A stretch of DNA of 64,000 bases from contig JAGUCH010000002.1 in NCBI GenBank assembly GCA_019096065.1, positions 15,388,501 to 15,452,500 on the forward strand, given 5' to 3'. This document shows, piece after piece, positions 45,563 through 56,746 of the stretch. The first letter of the stretch is position 1, and each line of letters begins with the position of its first letter. The notes below the pieces were generated by a model. The model was not told where the DNA came from. It did not search any database and saw only the letters and a list, made by a program, of their open reading frames with translations. Position numbers and translations under genes: made by a program. Origin of the DNA: Paracyclopina nana (lineage: Eukaryota; Arthropoda; Copepoda; Cyclopoida; Cyclopettidae).

Positions 45563-47493
45563 TCATAAACTTTGAAAGTCTCTCATTGGCCTGAATGGAG
45601 CTAATGGATGAAGCAGGCATTTTCTCCGGTTCCATTGAGCGCTGTAGCCTACCCATTTGTTGCCAATCCACTTTTGTCCCAGGAGCACGGGGCATGCCAC
45701 GTGTTGAGTGTACATGTCCGGTATGTCAGATGCAGCTATGTTATGCCAAAAAATGCCTGAGCCTTTTTGGCCAACGACTGAAATTCCCGCGTATGGCCAT
45801 ACAGTAGCTCCTCCAGCCTCAGCATTCTCCAATACTGTTAATACGGTGGCCACTCGGTTACCGGTGTTTCCTGGCAAGTAATGCTCATAGCTTGGTGTGT
45901 GATAGTCTGGATGCATCCAGTAGTGGCCGCCAATGCCATAATTGCCGCACATGTAGGGCTCAGAGTAGTTTTTGACAGCATTAGCATTGAGGCCCGTGAT
46001 GTGTTCAATCCTGCGATTCAATTTCTCCAAGTACACGTTGTCCTTTTCTTTAGGCCAGCAGCTGAAAACATTTGATACTAATAATTTCTTTTTCATATAT
46101 GTAAAAAATAATGCGTTACTTTTTCATCGTCCAATCATTCTTCGCTTTCCTGTGGTTCATTCGACCTGGAGGGAAGTCAAGAAGAGGCCCTAGAAATTGG
46201 GTGACATTGTTGCACTCGTGATCATACAACAAATTTTGGATGACCACATGGTAGGGATCATGAGAGTTTTCCTGGATCCTGAAGGGTCCCAATTTGAGCC
46301 AGGGTGAGCCATTATGCCCATAAAAGCATTTCAGTTTAGCAACTTCTTTGGGGTCCTTTAAAAATATGGCAAGAATTGGCAAAAATCTTAGAATGCAATT
46401 TGTCGCATGTTATACCCGGATTTCTTTTCTGCGGCATAAAATGTCTCTTTGGATCTCAATGGCATCACCAAATTCCTTGGCAACTCCACTGTCATGTTCG
46501 GCCCTTTTCTCCCATGCTGAAGTTGATTCTCTGCCCAATATGAAAATGGGATCCACACTTTTCTTGTACTTTTTCTTCTTTCGCAGCTTCTTGTCAAATG
46601 GGAGGCGATGGCAGCGATGATGTCTGGACCTTTGGCCTTTATGGTCGAGAGTGTGGTCATGTACTTCAATTGCCACGTCTAGAGCCCTCTGCAAACTCTC
46701 CCTATCGTAGGAGTAGCCAAAAAGGTGACTTAGTGAGACGTTTTGCCTCGCTTCTTCCTCACCGGCTTCAATGGCAGCTTGGTAAAAGTGTGTGCAGGCA
46801 TCGTACAAGAACGACTCGCAGGCTTGATTGCCCATCGTGAAGAAGTCATAAGCTAGAAAGTCAACGGAAAATTAATTCTCGCTCTTAATTGCAGCTTACA
46901 GTTGATCGAGTACAGTTTAGGTTGAGCACGCTGGGTTTGCTAAGAACAACTTGGCCATTGTCCAGGGTTGTCGAAATGATGCCTTGCTCCTTGAAAGGCT
47001 TCAGCTTGAAGGTGTACAGCGAGTAAAGCCTGTCCAACCCAAATGCCCCACCTTGGACATCATATTCATCTGGAAGCTTTTCTTCTTCCCTGCCAGCCAA
47101 TTTTTGCAAATCAGCCACCAATGACTCGTTGCCTATGATATGCTCACGAACATTATTCCACCCTGAAGCCACATGCCTGACAAAATGGTAGGCGTTGACG
47201 GGGTGCCCCAAAAAATCGTAATTTGGCTCTTGGTCCAATTTATGGACATAATGTGAAGCTACATAGCTATAAAAAGGAATTTATTATTTTTGTTACTTCG
47301 TATTTTGGTCAACGTACTTCTTAAGGACTTTGGTGGTTTTGTCAAGCTTCTCAATGGCCTGCTCCATGATTGCAACAGTGTCTCTTTCATTTTGCCACAA
47401 CACCTCGAGTTGAGCCAAGGATGTGAAAAGGTCGTGTCCTCCCACATCCGCTTTGGCCTTTGCGACCATCAAAATGACCAAGAGTATCTTCAT
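45563..47493 (-). CDS. P4HA: Prolyl 4-hydroxylase alpha subunit (procollagen type)
   Basis: ER-lumen Fe(II)/2-oxoglutarate dioxygenase that hydroxylates prolines in collagen-like chains, normally with PDI as beta subunit. Exons 47493-47318, 47266-46914, 46852-46416, 46355-46120 and 46061-45563 give 566 residues. Signal peptide about 1-15; P4Ha N-terminal dimerisation domain with GHPVNAYHFV; peptide-substrate-binding TPR-like region in exon 3, which also contains a Lys-rich stretch (LRKKKKYKK) absent from well-known homologues. The C-terminal dioxygenase domain keeps the iron ligands H451-x-D453 and H521, and the 2-oxoglutarate lysine K531 (TQHVACPVLLGQKW). Catalytically complete. The donor at 46913 is weak (GTACTC) but is the only one that keeps phase. 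Confidence 0.9.
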
Positions 47494-48317
47494 AATTCTG
47501 TCGTGACTTTCATTTTGCCATCACAAAAACTTGCAATGTAACCTTTCCACCTTGATTCACATGCATTCAGGTATTATTGCGCGATCCTTGATGTGAAGCA
47601 GATTTTACTTCTTTCTTGCAATGGCAAATTTCTTTGCATACTATTCATTCTAAGCATGCTTACAATATCTAGCAGGTCGTTTTCTGTCCGTATGCTTGAA
47701 AGATGGATCAGAACTCTGAGATAGATAATTTTTAAGATGCTTTGCTTTGAGAGGTTGCGAGAGTTCAACTCGTAATTTGATGCACTGCTTTGACATATGA
47801 TTTTATTCAAAACTAGAGCTCTATATTTTGATGAGTAGATCGTTCTCAAAACTCATTTCCAAAATTCAGTGCTCTATTCAAAACCACCTAATTTTATCTG
47901 AATATAAAAATTATTAAAGTTATAATGACCAAATTTTGCCTTAAGCCACACAATTTAATATAGAATTATTTTAAGCCACATAAGCTTACTGAAAATCAAA
48001 TAGAATGGGAAAAGCTTAGTGATAGTTAGATATTATTATTTCTAACTTCAATTTGCCAAATGCAAATTTTTTTTTGTCAAATATGCAGCAACAAAAAAAA
48101 ACTTTGATAAGGAAATGAAATAAGAGACTAAATGTAATCAGAAGGCTATAAATATTCAATGAAATGCATCAATTAGCACATCAATGAGAGTTTGTGATGC
48201 GTAGAACAGCAGTGGGAATGAGCCAGCATAATAAAAAAACCTGCTCATTTCATCCTGAGAGCTGCTAGGTCCAGTTTTTCAAAACTGCAGCTGCGCTATC
48301 AGCAACAGTAACTAGAA
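47494..48317. other. Divergent intergenic region, nothing recognised
   Basis: 824 AT-rich bp between the opposing starts of P4HA and ALDH8A1. No ORF of note, no repeat identified. It probably contains both promoters. Confidence 0.35.
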
Positions 48318-49896
48318 ATGGCTTTGCTGCAAGTGCAGAACTTCATTGATGGTCAATTTGAGGCCACCAACAAGCAGATTGATAGCTACGAGCCTGGAAA
48401 TGGACAGGTGTGGGCAAGGGTACCTGACAGTGATGATGTCACTGTGGACAAAGCTGTGGCTGCAGCCAAGAAGGCCTTCAAAGCTTGGAAAGGCCTGAGT
48501 GTAGAAAAGAGGGCTGATTACTTAATGAAGGCTGCCAGCCTTCTCGAAGCAAGACTAGATGAGTTTGCTTTGGCTGAATCAAGGGATCAAGTAAGAGCTA
48601 ATATCATTTATGATCCACATTAAAAATATTTGCTTAGGGCAAACCAGTGACTCTGGCCAGAAGGATGGACATTCCAAGAGCTGTGCTCAACCTCAGAGCA
48701 TTTGCCACTGGCCAATGTCACCTTTTGGAATCCTCCAATGACCAACTAATTGAGGCTGGTGTGATCAACTACACGAAAAAAAGCCCCGTGGGAGTGGCTG
48801 CCCTAATTGCCCCTTGGAACTTGCCCTTGTACCTTCTGACCTTTAAAATTGCCCCTGCTCTCATGGCGGGCTGCACAGTGGTGTGCAAGCCCAGTGAGAT
48901 GACAAGTGTCACTGCTTGGATGCTCTGCAAAGTATAACTATATACCATCACTAATTTTTGGAAGCTACCTATAACTTTTGGATTTTATAGATATTCTCTG
49001 AAATTGGACTACCCAATGGAGTGCTCAACTTGGTATGTGGATTTGGCCCCACTGCAGGTGAAGCTCTTGTCAAGCATCCGGATGTCAAGGTGATATCTTT
49101 CACTGGCTCCACTCTTGTGGGTCGTCACATTGCTCAGGTCGCTGGGCCAATGATGAAGAAGCTCTCCTTGGAGTTGGGAGGCAAAAATGCTGCACTTGTC
49201 TTTGCTGATGCTCGACTTGACCAAGCCATCCCCACACTCATCAGGGGAGCTTTTTTGAACCAGGGTGAAATCTGCCTGTGCACATCGCGGATCTACGTTC
49301 AAGACTCCATCTATGAGGAGTTTCTCCAGAAGTTTGTGGATGAAGCTAAGAAGCTGAAATTCGGTGATCCCAATGACCCAGATAGCTTCATGGGTGCTCT
49401 CAACAGCAAGGTGCACCTCGAGAAAGTGGAGAAATATGCCAAGATTGCCATCGAGGAAGGAGGACAACTCCTCTGTGGATTTGATCCGGCCAAGGAGTAT
49501 TTGAAGAAAGTCCCGGACCACTGCAAGGATGGCTACTACTTTCCACCCACTGTGGTAGCAGGACTTCCTCATAGTTCACGCTGCTTCCACGAAGAGATAT
49601 TCGGGCCCATTGTGTGCATTGGCAAATTTGCAAATGAGCAAGAAGCCGTAGACCTGGCCAATGACTCCGAGTATGGCCTGTGTGCTTCAGTGTGGTCTGA
49701 AAATGTCGGAGTGATCCATAGAGTGGCGGAAGAATTGGAGGTTGGAACAGTGTGGGAAAATTGTTGGCTTGTCAGGAGCCTCGATATGCCTTTCGGAGGC
49801 TGCAAGCAATCCGGAACAGGGCGTGAGGGGATTCACCACTCTTTGGAGGCCTACACTAATGAGAAGACTGTTTGCATCAAAGTTAGATATGATTGA
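48318..49896 (+). CDS. ALDH8A1: 2-aminomuconic semialdehyde dehydrogenase-like (ALDH8A1)
   Basis: NAD-dependent aldehyde dehydrogenase; the vertebrate enzyme acts in tryptophan/kynurenine breakdown (earlier called retinal dehydrogenase 4). Exons 48318-48590, 48638-48931 and 48991-49896 give 490 residues (human 487). Motifs: IAPWNLPLYLLTFKIAPAL (NAD-binding region), FTGSTLVGRHIA, the general-base Glu in LELGGKN, catalytic Cys284 in FLNQGEICLCTSR, EEIFGPIVC, and the family-typical C-terminal VWENCWLVRSLDMPFGGCKQSG. The LNQGEICLCTSR motif and NCWL stretch favour class 8A1 over ALDH1/2. The stop overlaps AATAAA and sits 8 bp from the AGMO stop. Confidence 0.92.
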
Positions 49897-49910
49897 ATAA
49901 AGTTTTATTG
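49894..49910. terminator. Shared 17-bp 3' end: two stops and two AATAAA signals, opposite strands
   Basis: Plus strand: TGA at 49894-49896 overlaps AATAAA at 49896-49901. Minus strand: TAA at 49907-49905 overlaps an AATAAA read from 49909 to 49904. Transcripts of ALDH8A1 and AGMO must therefore overlap if either is cleaved 10-30 nt after its signal, as is usual. Confidence 0.75.
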
Positions 49911-52900
49911 GATTTTTTTCGAGTTCCTTTGTGACCAAAGTTGGGTGGTCGTTACGATGGAGGCAATGGTGATTGAGGCCAAGAAGGTCGAATACATGAT
50001 TTGCGCAGGGATCAGGAACTCACTCCATACGCCGAATTTCATGTAGAGGATGTAAAAGGTGGAGGCTCGAACGAGCTCATTAGGCCATGCCACAGGGCTT
50101 TTGTCAAAAATCATGCCTATGGAGGTGAGAGTCCAGAAGACGAACACTGCAATAGCAATCACGTTCATCTGTGACAAGACCTATGCAAAATAGCTAGCAA
50201 AGTCATTCATAGGAAAAGTAGAATAAAAGGCACACTGACCATTTTGTAGCGAACCAAGTCGTTAAAGGCCAAAAAGACCAAAATGAATTGGAGAACGACG
50301 TACACATTGACCCAACCCGGAAGCTTGGGATCATACTTGGCTCTCTTTGGAATCTAAAGGCAAAAATTGAAGTACTTTTGCTATATTTAAATATGTAGAA
50401 AAGCTTACTTCAGGAACTTGGGTGATGTCGCCAAGCCTCTCAGTTCCTGGAAACCATCCAGGGCCATAGATGAAGGCTAGGATTTTATGCTTCCACGAGT
50501 CCATAGAGGCGGCTTTTTCAAAGACTTTTCCATAGTAGTGGAACTGTAATTTATGAATGAGCAAAATGCCTTTGATGCAATCGGCTAAAAATAGGCTAGC
50601 ATAAGATGGAATGTCGATCGGGAACCTTAATTCAGATTGTAAAACGTAACTTTTGATAACAGCCTCAAAAGTAGAAGTAGCAAGTACGTGGGCAATAAAA
50701 AGTACCCCGTGTCGCCCAAAATTGAGTACATCTACTAAAATCATAGCACTAAGTGAACGATTCGTAGATAATGAGAGAGCCTCAATAAGAATTGAGGGAA
50801 AAATCAAGAAATCAACTTTGAGGCCTCACTGTAAAATATGAGGGCATATCATAAATTGCTAGATATGCTATTTCTTTGTCGGCAATAACCTCAGTCATCA
50901 TGTCTGACGTGGTGAGTCCAGACTCATTAGGGGACCTTAACTGTGACCCTGCTCAAGACTTGGCCCACAGGATCTCTATTTTGGCCATTGTCATCTCCAG
51001 CTTCGTCACCATGACTTCAGTGCTCGTATGGACTTTGATCAGTGCAATCAGAGCAGCCAAAGTACTAGCCAGCCAACGAGAAGATCTAGACGAGGTGGTC
51101 ATACTGCAGGAGCACTCAGATCTGAATCAGCCCCAAATGACAGTTAAATCGTCGTTTGGACACAATCACTTCGAGCAAGATGATTTGGCCAACTACTACG
51201 ATAAAATTCCGAGCAACTTTAGCCAAAATTATGATCACTCAGACACAATCAGGCAGATGTAAGCAGTTTCTCCCACCTGAAGATTGAGAAAGCCAATTAA
51301 AGGTAATCACCGTCTATTGTTGCAGGCCTACAGTACTCCGAGACAGCAGACACCACTCGTCAATATTTCCCTCCATTGAGGAATCCGGGGACATGTATGG
51401 CCACAGTCCAGCATTGAGCTTGCGAGGCGGATCAATCACGAGCTTGGGAGCCAGCTTTGCCAAGCCCAGGCAAAACTCAACAGCCTCATATGGCATGGTG
51501 TCCAGAAAGCATAATACTCTGAACGTGAGAAGAGTGAGCTCCCAAGAGAGAGTGAATCAGTTGACGAGGTACTTGCTCCTCAATGAGGACGTGGAAATTT
51601 TCAGAGACATCAGTCCCTCGCCCAGAAGAAGAGGATCCTCCTCAGATGGATCCTCGAGGAAACTGAGCATGGATGTCCTCTCCAGAATAGCTGCTGACAC
51701 CTATGATAGCTCACGGGGAACTCTTAGGAAATCGTTGACAAGCCTGAGCTTGACAGCTCCCATTCCTGCATTGGTGCTCAAGAAAAAGCCTGTGGAGTAC
51801 GAGTCTCAAAGTTCAGTCATGAGTGCAGCCTCTGATGCCACCATCAAGGCTGAACCCATCAAGCCGACCAAGTATATCAAGAAGAGCGCAAGGAAGGCCC
51901 TGGCTAATTATGTACCAGCTCCAGAGAACAAGTATGACACATTGACCTACTATAGACGTCAACGGAGGACAGGAGTGCATTTCAGCCAGAACTTGGAGGA
52001 TTTCTTCGAGGGAGCCACTAAAAACAGCAGTGATGTTTAATCTATCGTCAGCAAATTTTTTGCGCTGAAATTGCCAGCACGTGCACAATTAGCCTGATCG
52101 ATACGTTTTCCCTGGATACAAAAAATCCTGACTATGTCAAGAGGAGCTTGAACTGTGATGACACTAAAAATAAAGCCTACGCTTTAATGGGCCTTAAACT
52201 GACATTCTTGGCATACTCCTCCCATATATGCATACATTATGCTGGGAGAGACAATGAGAAACAATGTAACCTTGCTCTTTGTAATTCGATAACTTTCCCC
52301 AATTTGCCAAAAACAAGTCATCATCAATTGCTTTTTCGTGCAAAATGGAACCATATAAAAGCTGCCCCACGAGAATTGTCTTGTCCGGCTTTTTCAGAGC
52401 TTGGATCCAGGCTTTCAAAATTCTTACCTCAGTTGCAGCCTGAACGCGACTAGGCAAAGTTGTGTGTAATTTGAGAGTCAGACACAAATAAATGCTCAGT
52501 GAAGAAACATCTATTGTGCGCTTATCGAAAATCATCGGTAAATTGCAATTGATAAGATACACGCTTTTAAAAAATGCCATTAGACTGTGCAAACTTGCGT
52601 GAATCTCAACATCGGAAAAAAACATTATTAACTAATAACAATGGTAAGCCTTGCTATTCTCCCATTTGCTATGCCTTCAAAAAAAGATCTTTTTCCAGAA
52701 TGACACCATGGCAAGTGGAAGGGGTTTCACGTGTCTGAATGACGGCTCTGATGTGAACATTCCCTTGTCATATGTGCTGATTGTCAGTTTGGCCTTTGTG
52801 GCTGCCTGCCTTGCCTCCACACTAATCTTAACCTTGGTGGAGGCCAGGAAAGTGAAACGACAAAACAAGTTGGACAGTGCACGAAAACGAGCCAGTTTCC

Positions 52901-54836
52901 AGGCCAGCTCCAGGATGAGATCACTCTCAGCCAGTGGCCAAGCGGATCTGGAGAATTTGTACGACAAAATCAACCCCGACTATTTGACAACTGCCAACCA
53001 GGATGAGCAGGATTGCAAGCAGTTAGTGTATGAAGAGGAGCACTTTTACCTGTCAAGGACTGAAAGCTTTCCATCACACGAGACTCCGAACAATGCTGAG
53101 CTGATACTCAGAGAACTCTTTGTCCCCGTCAAAGAGGAGGAAGGACCCATTTGTGACAATGTGCCCACACACATGAACAGCAATTCCAAGCGGGAGAAGA
53201 TCAAGTCCAGAATCCGGCGTCACACCTCAGAATTAGTGTCATCCGGGGTTCAAAGCCCACCCCGAAAATTCAGTGCAGTTTCGAGATCAAGTTTGAGTCA
53301 TAGGGACTCCATGTCATCAAGCTTGAATGCAACGCTGACTAAGCCTCCCGACTCGATGATGATGATGATGGTGAGGCCATCGGTGGGCTCGGTGCTGGAC
53401 GAAACTGCACTCATGAACAGGACAAGACCACGGAGGCAAGCTCTGGTCTTCACAACACAAATTTCCATCATTGGCGACAACGACGACAGTTCGAGCTACA
53501 GCACGATTGTCTAGTGATTATGAAAATTTGCTCAAGATCCTGTTGGCATTTTTTAGTAGGCTATGTACTAGGATGAAAAACTTCATTAAAAATCCATCTA
53601 AATGGCAACATGTTTGCTTAATGCTGATAACGAGCAAATTCTTGTGACCCAAGTGCACATTTTCTCTGCTGTAGTCCATGGGCGTGCGCCGACAACAACC
53701 GATAAAAAAACTAGCTAGCGAAATCAGCCCCTTACATGACAAAGGAAGATAATTAGATAACTCCAACGACTAATTGCATAAGCAGGTATTTTCCACAAGC
53801 TATAGTAGCTTACCTGGTGGCGCAAGGGGTTGAAAAATTGGGGCTGATCCACAAGGCCATACACGATTTCCTCCTCGGGCCTGAACTCTTCAAAAGTGCC
53901 AAACAGCCTGTCCCAAATGATCAGGACGCCAGCATAGTTTTTGTCCAAGCAATATCGGTTGGAGCCATGATGCACTCGATGATGCCTGGCCGTGTTCAAT
54001 ACCCACTCCAGGGGTCCCAGGTTACCGACAACCTCAGTGTGAATCCAGTATTGATAGATCAAGTTCAACTGGGCATGCACCATTAGCTGGGTTGGAGGGA
54101 CTCCGAGCAAGGCCATTGGCAGATAGAAAGGCTGAAAAGAAGAAAAATTGAGAAAGGAAAAGGCTTTATGTGCTCATTCTTCATTACCCAAGTTCCTAAC
54201 TTTTGCATCATGGACTGCCTCAAAGCAGCGGCCAAGTTGTAGTCTTCGGAGCTGTGGTGAACTTGATGAGCAGCCCACAAAATATTCAGCTCTGAAAAAT
54301 ATTTGGCATTTAAAGATTTGGTCATGGTCAAAAATCACACAAACCGTGAGCAGCTCGGTGCACCCAATAATATCCCAGGTCATACAAGAGCATGGCCAGA
54401 ATCCAAGTTCCAAGGTTGTCCCATGGGAGGTCGAAAAGTCTGTAGTTTTCATACAGCGCAAAATAGAACGTAAAAGTCCCCCCATTGATAATGAGCCTAA
54501 ATGATCCATAGCAAGAACTCTCGTAATTAATTCCTATTTTATAACAACTCACGTTTCAACAAACATAAGCACACCGTTGGAAACGGACATCAAACCGTCG
54601 TTGAGGCGAATTCCCTTTTCGCCCTTCAGTTTGAGGATGACATGCTCCAAAAATATCATGAAAATGAAATAAGGCATCGCCTGGGGGAAAATTCATGATT
54701 AGCCCTAAAATAATACTGAAGTTAGTCTTACTTGAGCGGTCAAATCAGGCTTGGGAATATCCGAAATCTTCTCATACATGAGCTCATAGGGGTTGACCAT
54801 GTAGAACAAGGTGCCAACTTGCTTCAACACATCCAT
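49905..54836 (-). CDS. AGMO: Alkylglycerol monooxygenase
   Basis: Tetrahydrobiopterin-dependent ER-membrane enzyme that cleaves the ether bond of alkylglycerols. Eight exons: 54836-54732, 54680-54553, 54496-54345, 54291-54188, 54131-53814, 50543-50409, 50353-50240 and 50180-49905, giving 443 residues (human 445). Several membrane helices; the di-iron fatty-acid-hydroxylase histidine clusters are [15 protein letters not shown] and HHRVHHGSN. The signature [19 protein letters not shown] lies in exon 6, and a three-helix C-terminal tail (SIGMIFD region) completes it. Intron 5 (50544-53813, 3270 bp) is far larger than the other introns (51-60 bp for most) and contains two complete plus-strand genes. 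The start is the first ATG of exon 1 (MDVLKQVG). Confidence 0.94.
50900..52040 (+). CDS. Single-pass membrane protein nested in AGMO intron, paralogue 1 (unknown family)
   Basis: Not recognised. Exons 50900-51258 and 51326-52040 give 357 residues. A short N-terminus with one Cys (residue 15), no signal peptide, and one membrane helix (about 26-50, [20 protein letters not shown]) precede a long, Ser/Arg-rich, apparently disordered tail. The tail contains [10 protein letters not shown] (about 94-103), basic and Ser-rich stretches, and YYRRQRR near the C-terminus. It shares topology and the DL-x-N-x-YDKI motif with the next gene, so the two look like diverged tandem duplicates. Both lie opposite to AGMO. 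Coding status rests on the spliced open frame, clean splice sites and the shared motif; function is unknown. Confidence 0.7.
52708..53514 (+). CDS. Single-pass membrane protein nested in AGMO intron, paralogue 2 (unknown family)
   Basis: Not recognised. The main exon 52708-53514 encodes 268 residues. A possible tiny first exon supplies ATG at 52639 directly before a GTAAGC donor; joined to the CAG acceptor near 52698 it would add four residues in frame (MNDT). One Cys before a single helix (about 20-43, [17 protein letters not shown]), then ARKVKRQNK and a disordered Ser-rich tail with DLENLYDKI (about 80-88), matching the motif of its neighbour, plus a short Met run. The gap between the two genes (52041-52638) shows no other gene. 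A membrane adaptor-like role is conceivable but has no direct support. Confidence 0.68.
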   Translation: MASGRGFTCLNDGSDVNIPLSYVLIVSLAFVAACLASTLILTLVEARKVKRQNKLDSARKRASFQASSRMRSLSASGQADLENLYDKINPDYLTTANQDEQDCKQLVYEEEHFYLSRTESFPSHETPNNAELILRELFVPVKEEEGPICDNVPTHMNSNSKREKIKSRIRRHTSELVSSGVQSPPRKFSAVSRSSLSHRDSMSSSLNATLTKPPDSMMMMMVRPSVGSVLDETALMNRTRPRRQALVFTTQISIIGDNDDSSSYSTIV

Positions 54837-55257
54837 GATTGAGGCTTAGAAAAGGCACAGCAACACTCCACTCAAAAATGGCTATCACCGAATGTCAATC
54901 AAAAAACATAAATACTCGCACTTATAGCCTTATCAGAGATAAGCTGAAAATAACTCTCAACGCGTAGAATTACGAGGCAGCATAGGTTGCGGTTAAATCT
55001 ACATTTCTTGAAGAAGACACGTGACTACTGACAAAAACGTTATTTATCAGTCAGGCCCCCAAATGAGACATGTAAACGTTCACAGAGCAAAGCTTTGTTA
55101 GCTGAAGCCTGTGCAAATGTAGACAGGTGCTGCTAAGCCAGTTTTAGTAGGGTAAAGCAAAGCAGAGGTGACTGCCTGAGTTGGTGTGTACTCAATATTG
55201 TATTCTGCAACGCTATTCTCATAAATTCTCATAATTCTTAATATTCATTAAATGTAC
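54837..55257. other. Intergenic between AGMO and the orphan gene, nothing recognised
   Basis: 421 bp containing the AGMO promoter side and the 3' end of the following gene. No repeat or ORF of note. Confidence 0.35.
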
Positions 55258-56226
55258 TTATCCAGATCCAGCGCAGCTAGAAGATTCGCTTTTTTCGAGA
55301 ACTTTTTCCAGCCAAGAGGGCACCTTGATTTCTGGCATCTCCAGTTCGTATTCATTGCAGATAGCCTTGACGATGCCATAGTTGAGGACGAATTTGTCGA
55401 GGAGATCTTTGGCGTACTTGAGGACCCCATTGAGGATGACAGCATGGTGGCCTTGGACATCTTTGGCCGGATCAGGGACTGCATTTTTCTCCAGGACTTG
55501 GCGAACCTCCACAAGGAACGGGTAAATGGGAGGCACTAATACACTCGTGTTCTTCAAATCATACTCTGGGCTCATCACAGTGGCCAAAGATGTGAAGAGG
55601 CCTGACAAGTTGTTCAGGAACATGTCCACCTCTGACTCGTCACTGGACTTGTCAGCCTTGCCTTTGATGGCAGGAAGAAGGGCCTTTATCTCCTGTTTGA
55701 GGCCTTCAACGTCGATTTCCTGAAGGCTCGCCTCACCACTGGAATTGGGAGCCACTTGCTTGATGAACCTCAAAATGGAGCAAATGATGTCAGCAGGAAA
55801 AGTCATCAAGTAGTTCTTGAGCTTCAAGACCAGGGCAGTGGCCGCGGCCTTTTCTGACGGCTGCAGGAGTGACAGCATGGTCGCATCTGCAGTTTTGATG
55901 GCATCCAGGCAGGCGACGTAAAAGTTGTAAGTTTTCTCCACTGCCTCCAACTTCTCCTTCATGATTCCATCCAAAGCAAGGACAACCAAGGATTGTTCAA
56001 GGATATCAGCCAAGGAATTGGGATCCTTTTCAAATTCTGAGATGGGATGAACTGCGCCGCCCGAGGAAGGAGAGGGCCCTAGTCTGACTTTAAGCTGGAT
56101 AATTTTACCCAATTCCTCATCAAAAGTGGACTGAAAGGATTGGATTTGCCTCGTGAGAACTGATGTGAGTTTCTGCAGCCTTTCAACTTCTTGCTTGACG
56201 CGGGCTAATTCGTTAGCTTGAGCCAT
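55258..56226 (-). CDS. Orphan intronless protein with N-terminal coiled coil
   Basis: I do not recognise a family. It is one uninterrupted 322-residue frame beginning MAQANELARVKQEVERLQKL. The first about 45 residues form a probable coiled coil; the rest looks all-helical and soluble (blocks around 75-145, 150-180 and 225-290), with a flexible acidic linker (KGKADKSSDESEVD) and a Ser-rich C-terminus. No signal peptide or membrane helix. Codon usage and the long clean frame indicate a real gene. Lack of introns in an intron-rich neighbourhood could mean an old retrocopy or simply an intronless gene. It diverges from the GAB-like gene across 520 bp. Confidence 0.72.
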   Translation of the reverse strand: MAQANELARVKQEVERLQKLTSVLTRQIQSFQSTFDEELGKIIQLKVRLGPSPSSGGAVHPISEFEKDPNSLADILEQSLVVLALDGIMKEKLEAVEKTYNFYVACLDAIKTADATMLSLLQPSEKAAATALVLKLKNYLMTFPADIICSILRFIKQVAPNSSGEASLQEIDVEGLKQEIKALLPAIKGKADKSSDESEVDMFLNNLSGLFTSLATVMSPEYDLKNTSVLVPPIYPFLVEVRQVLEKNAVPDPAKDVQGHHAVILNGVLKYAKDLLDKFVLNYGIVKAICNEYELEMPEIKVPSWLEKVLEKSESSSCAGSG

Positions 56227-56746
56227 AATTGATGAAAATATGGCCCAATTTATTCGTCTTGAAGTCTCCTTTTTCAGCGTAGTTTTCGGAAAAATTTAGA
56301 TCGTCAGCTGAGTAACTGAACATGTTTTGGTGCTCTACCTTAAGAAATCGCGATTTAAGCCAAATCTTTTCATAAAATGCCAGATGTGACAATACAGTCA
56401 CCGTTTTGAAATCATTTAACGCTCGTCCCTCGTAGCTTTTAGGCAATGTCGAAAAAATAGTGGATCCGTGGCCAAATTTGAGGTTTTAAGATAGCTAAAA
56501 TATGAATTGACAGCGTTTTGAAAATTAAGGTTGAGTATTTAAAGGTTGCGCAGAATGCCGTCAAATGTTCCGACTGGCGCGTTACCCTAAACAGAATTAC
56601 TTCAAAGAGTGTGTTTCTTTTGAGAGATAGGCAGCCTATCTGACGTGACGCCCTCGCCCTGTTGCTCAGGTATCGAACCTGAGAATAACATAAGTGCTAA
56701 AAGTTAAATCAAGTGCCTTTACATTTCAAAGTAATGATGCCTTAGC
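56227..56746. promoter_or_regulatory. Divergent intergenic region, orphan gene and GAB-like gene
   Basis: 520 bp between opposing starts; no element recognised. Promoter role inferred from position. Confidence 0.3.

Noticed and set aside
50331..50807. Extended AGMO exon reading upstream of 50543
   Set aside because: The extra frame has no similarity to AGMO, while acceptor TTACAG at 50544-50549 joins exons 5 and 6 in phase and gives the expected 443 residues.
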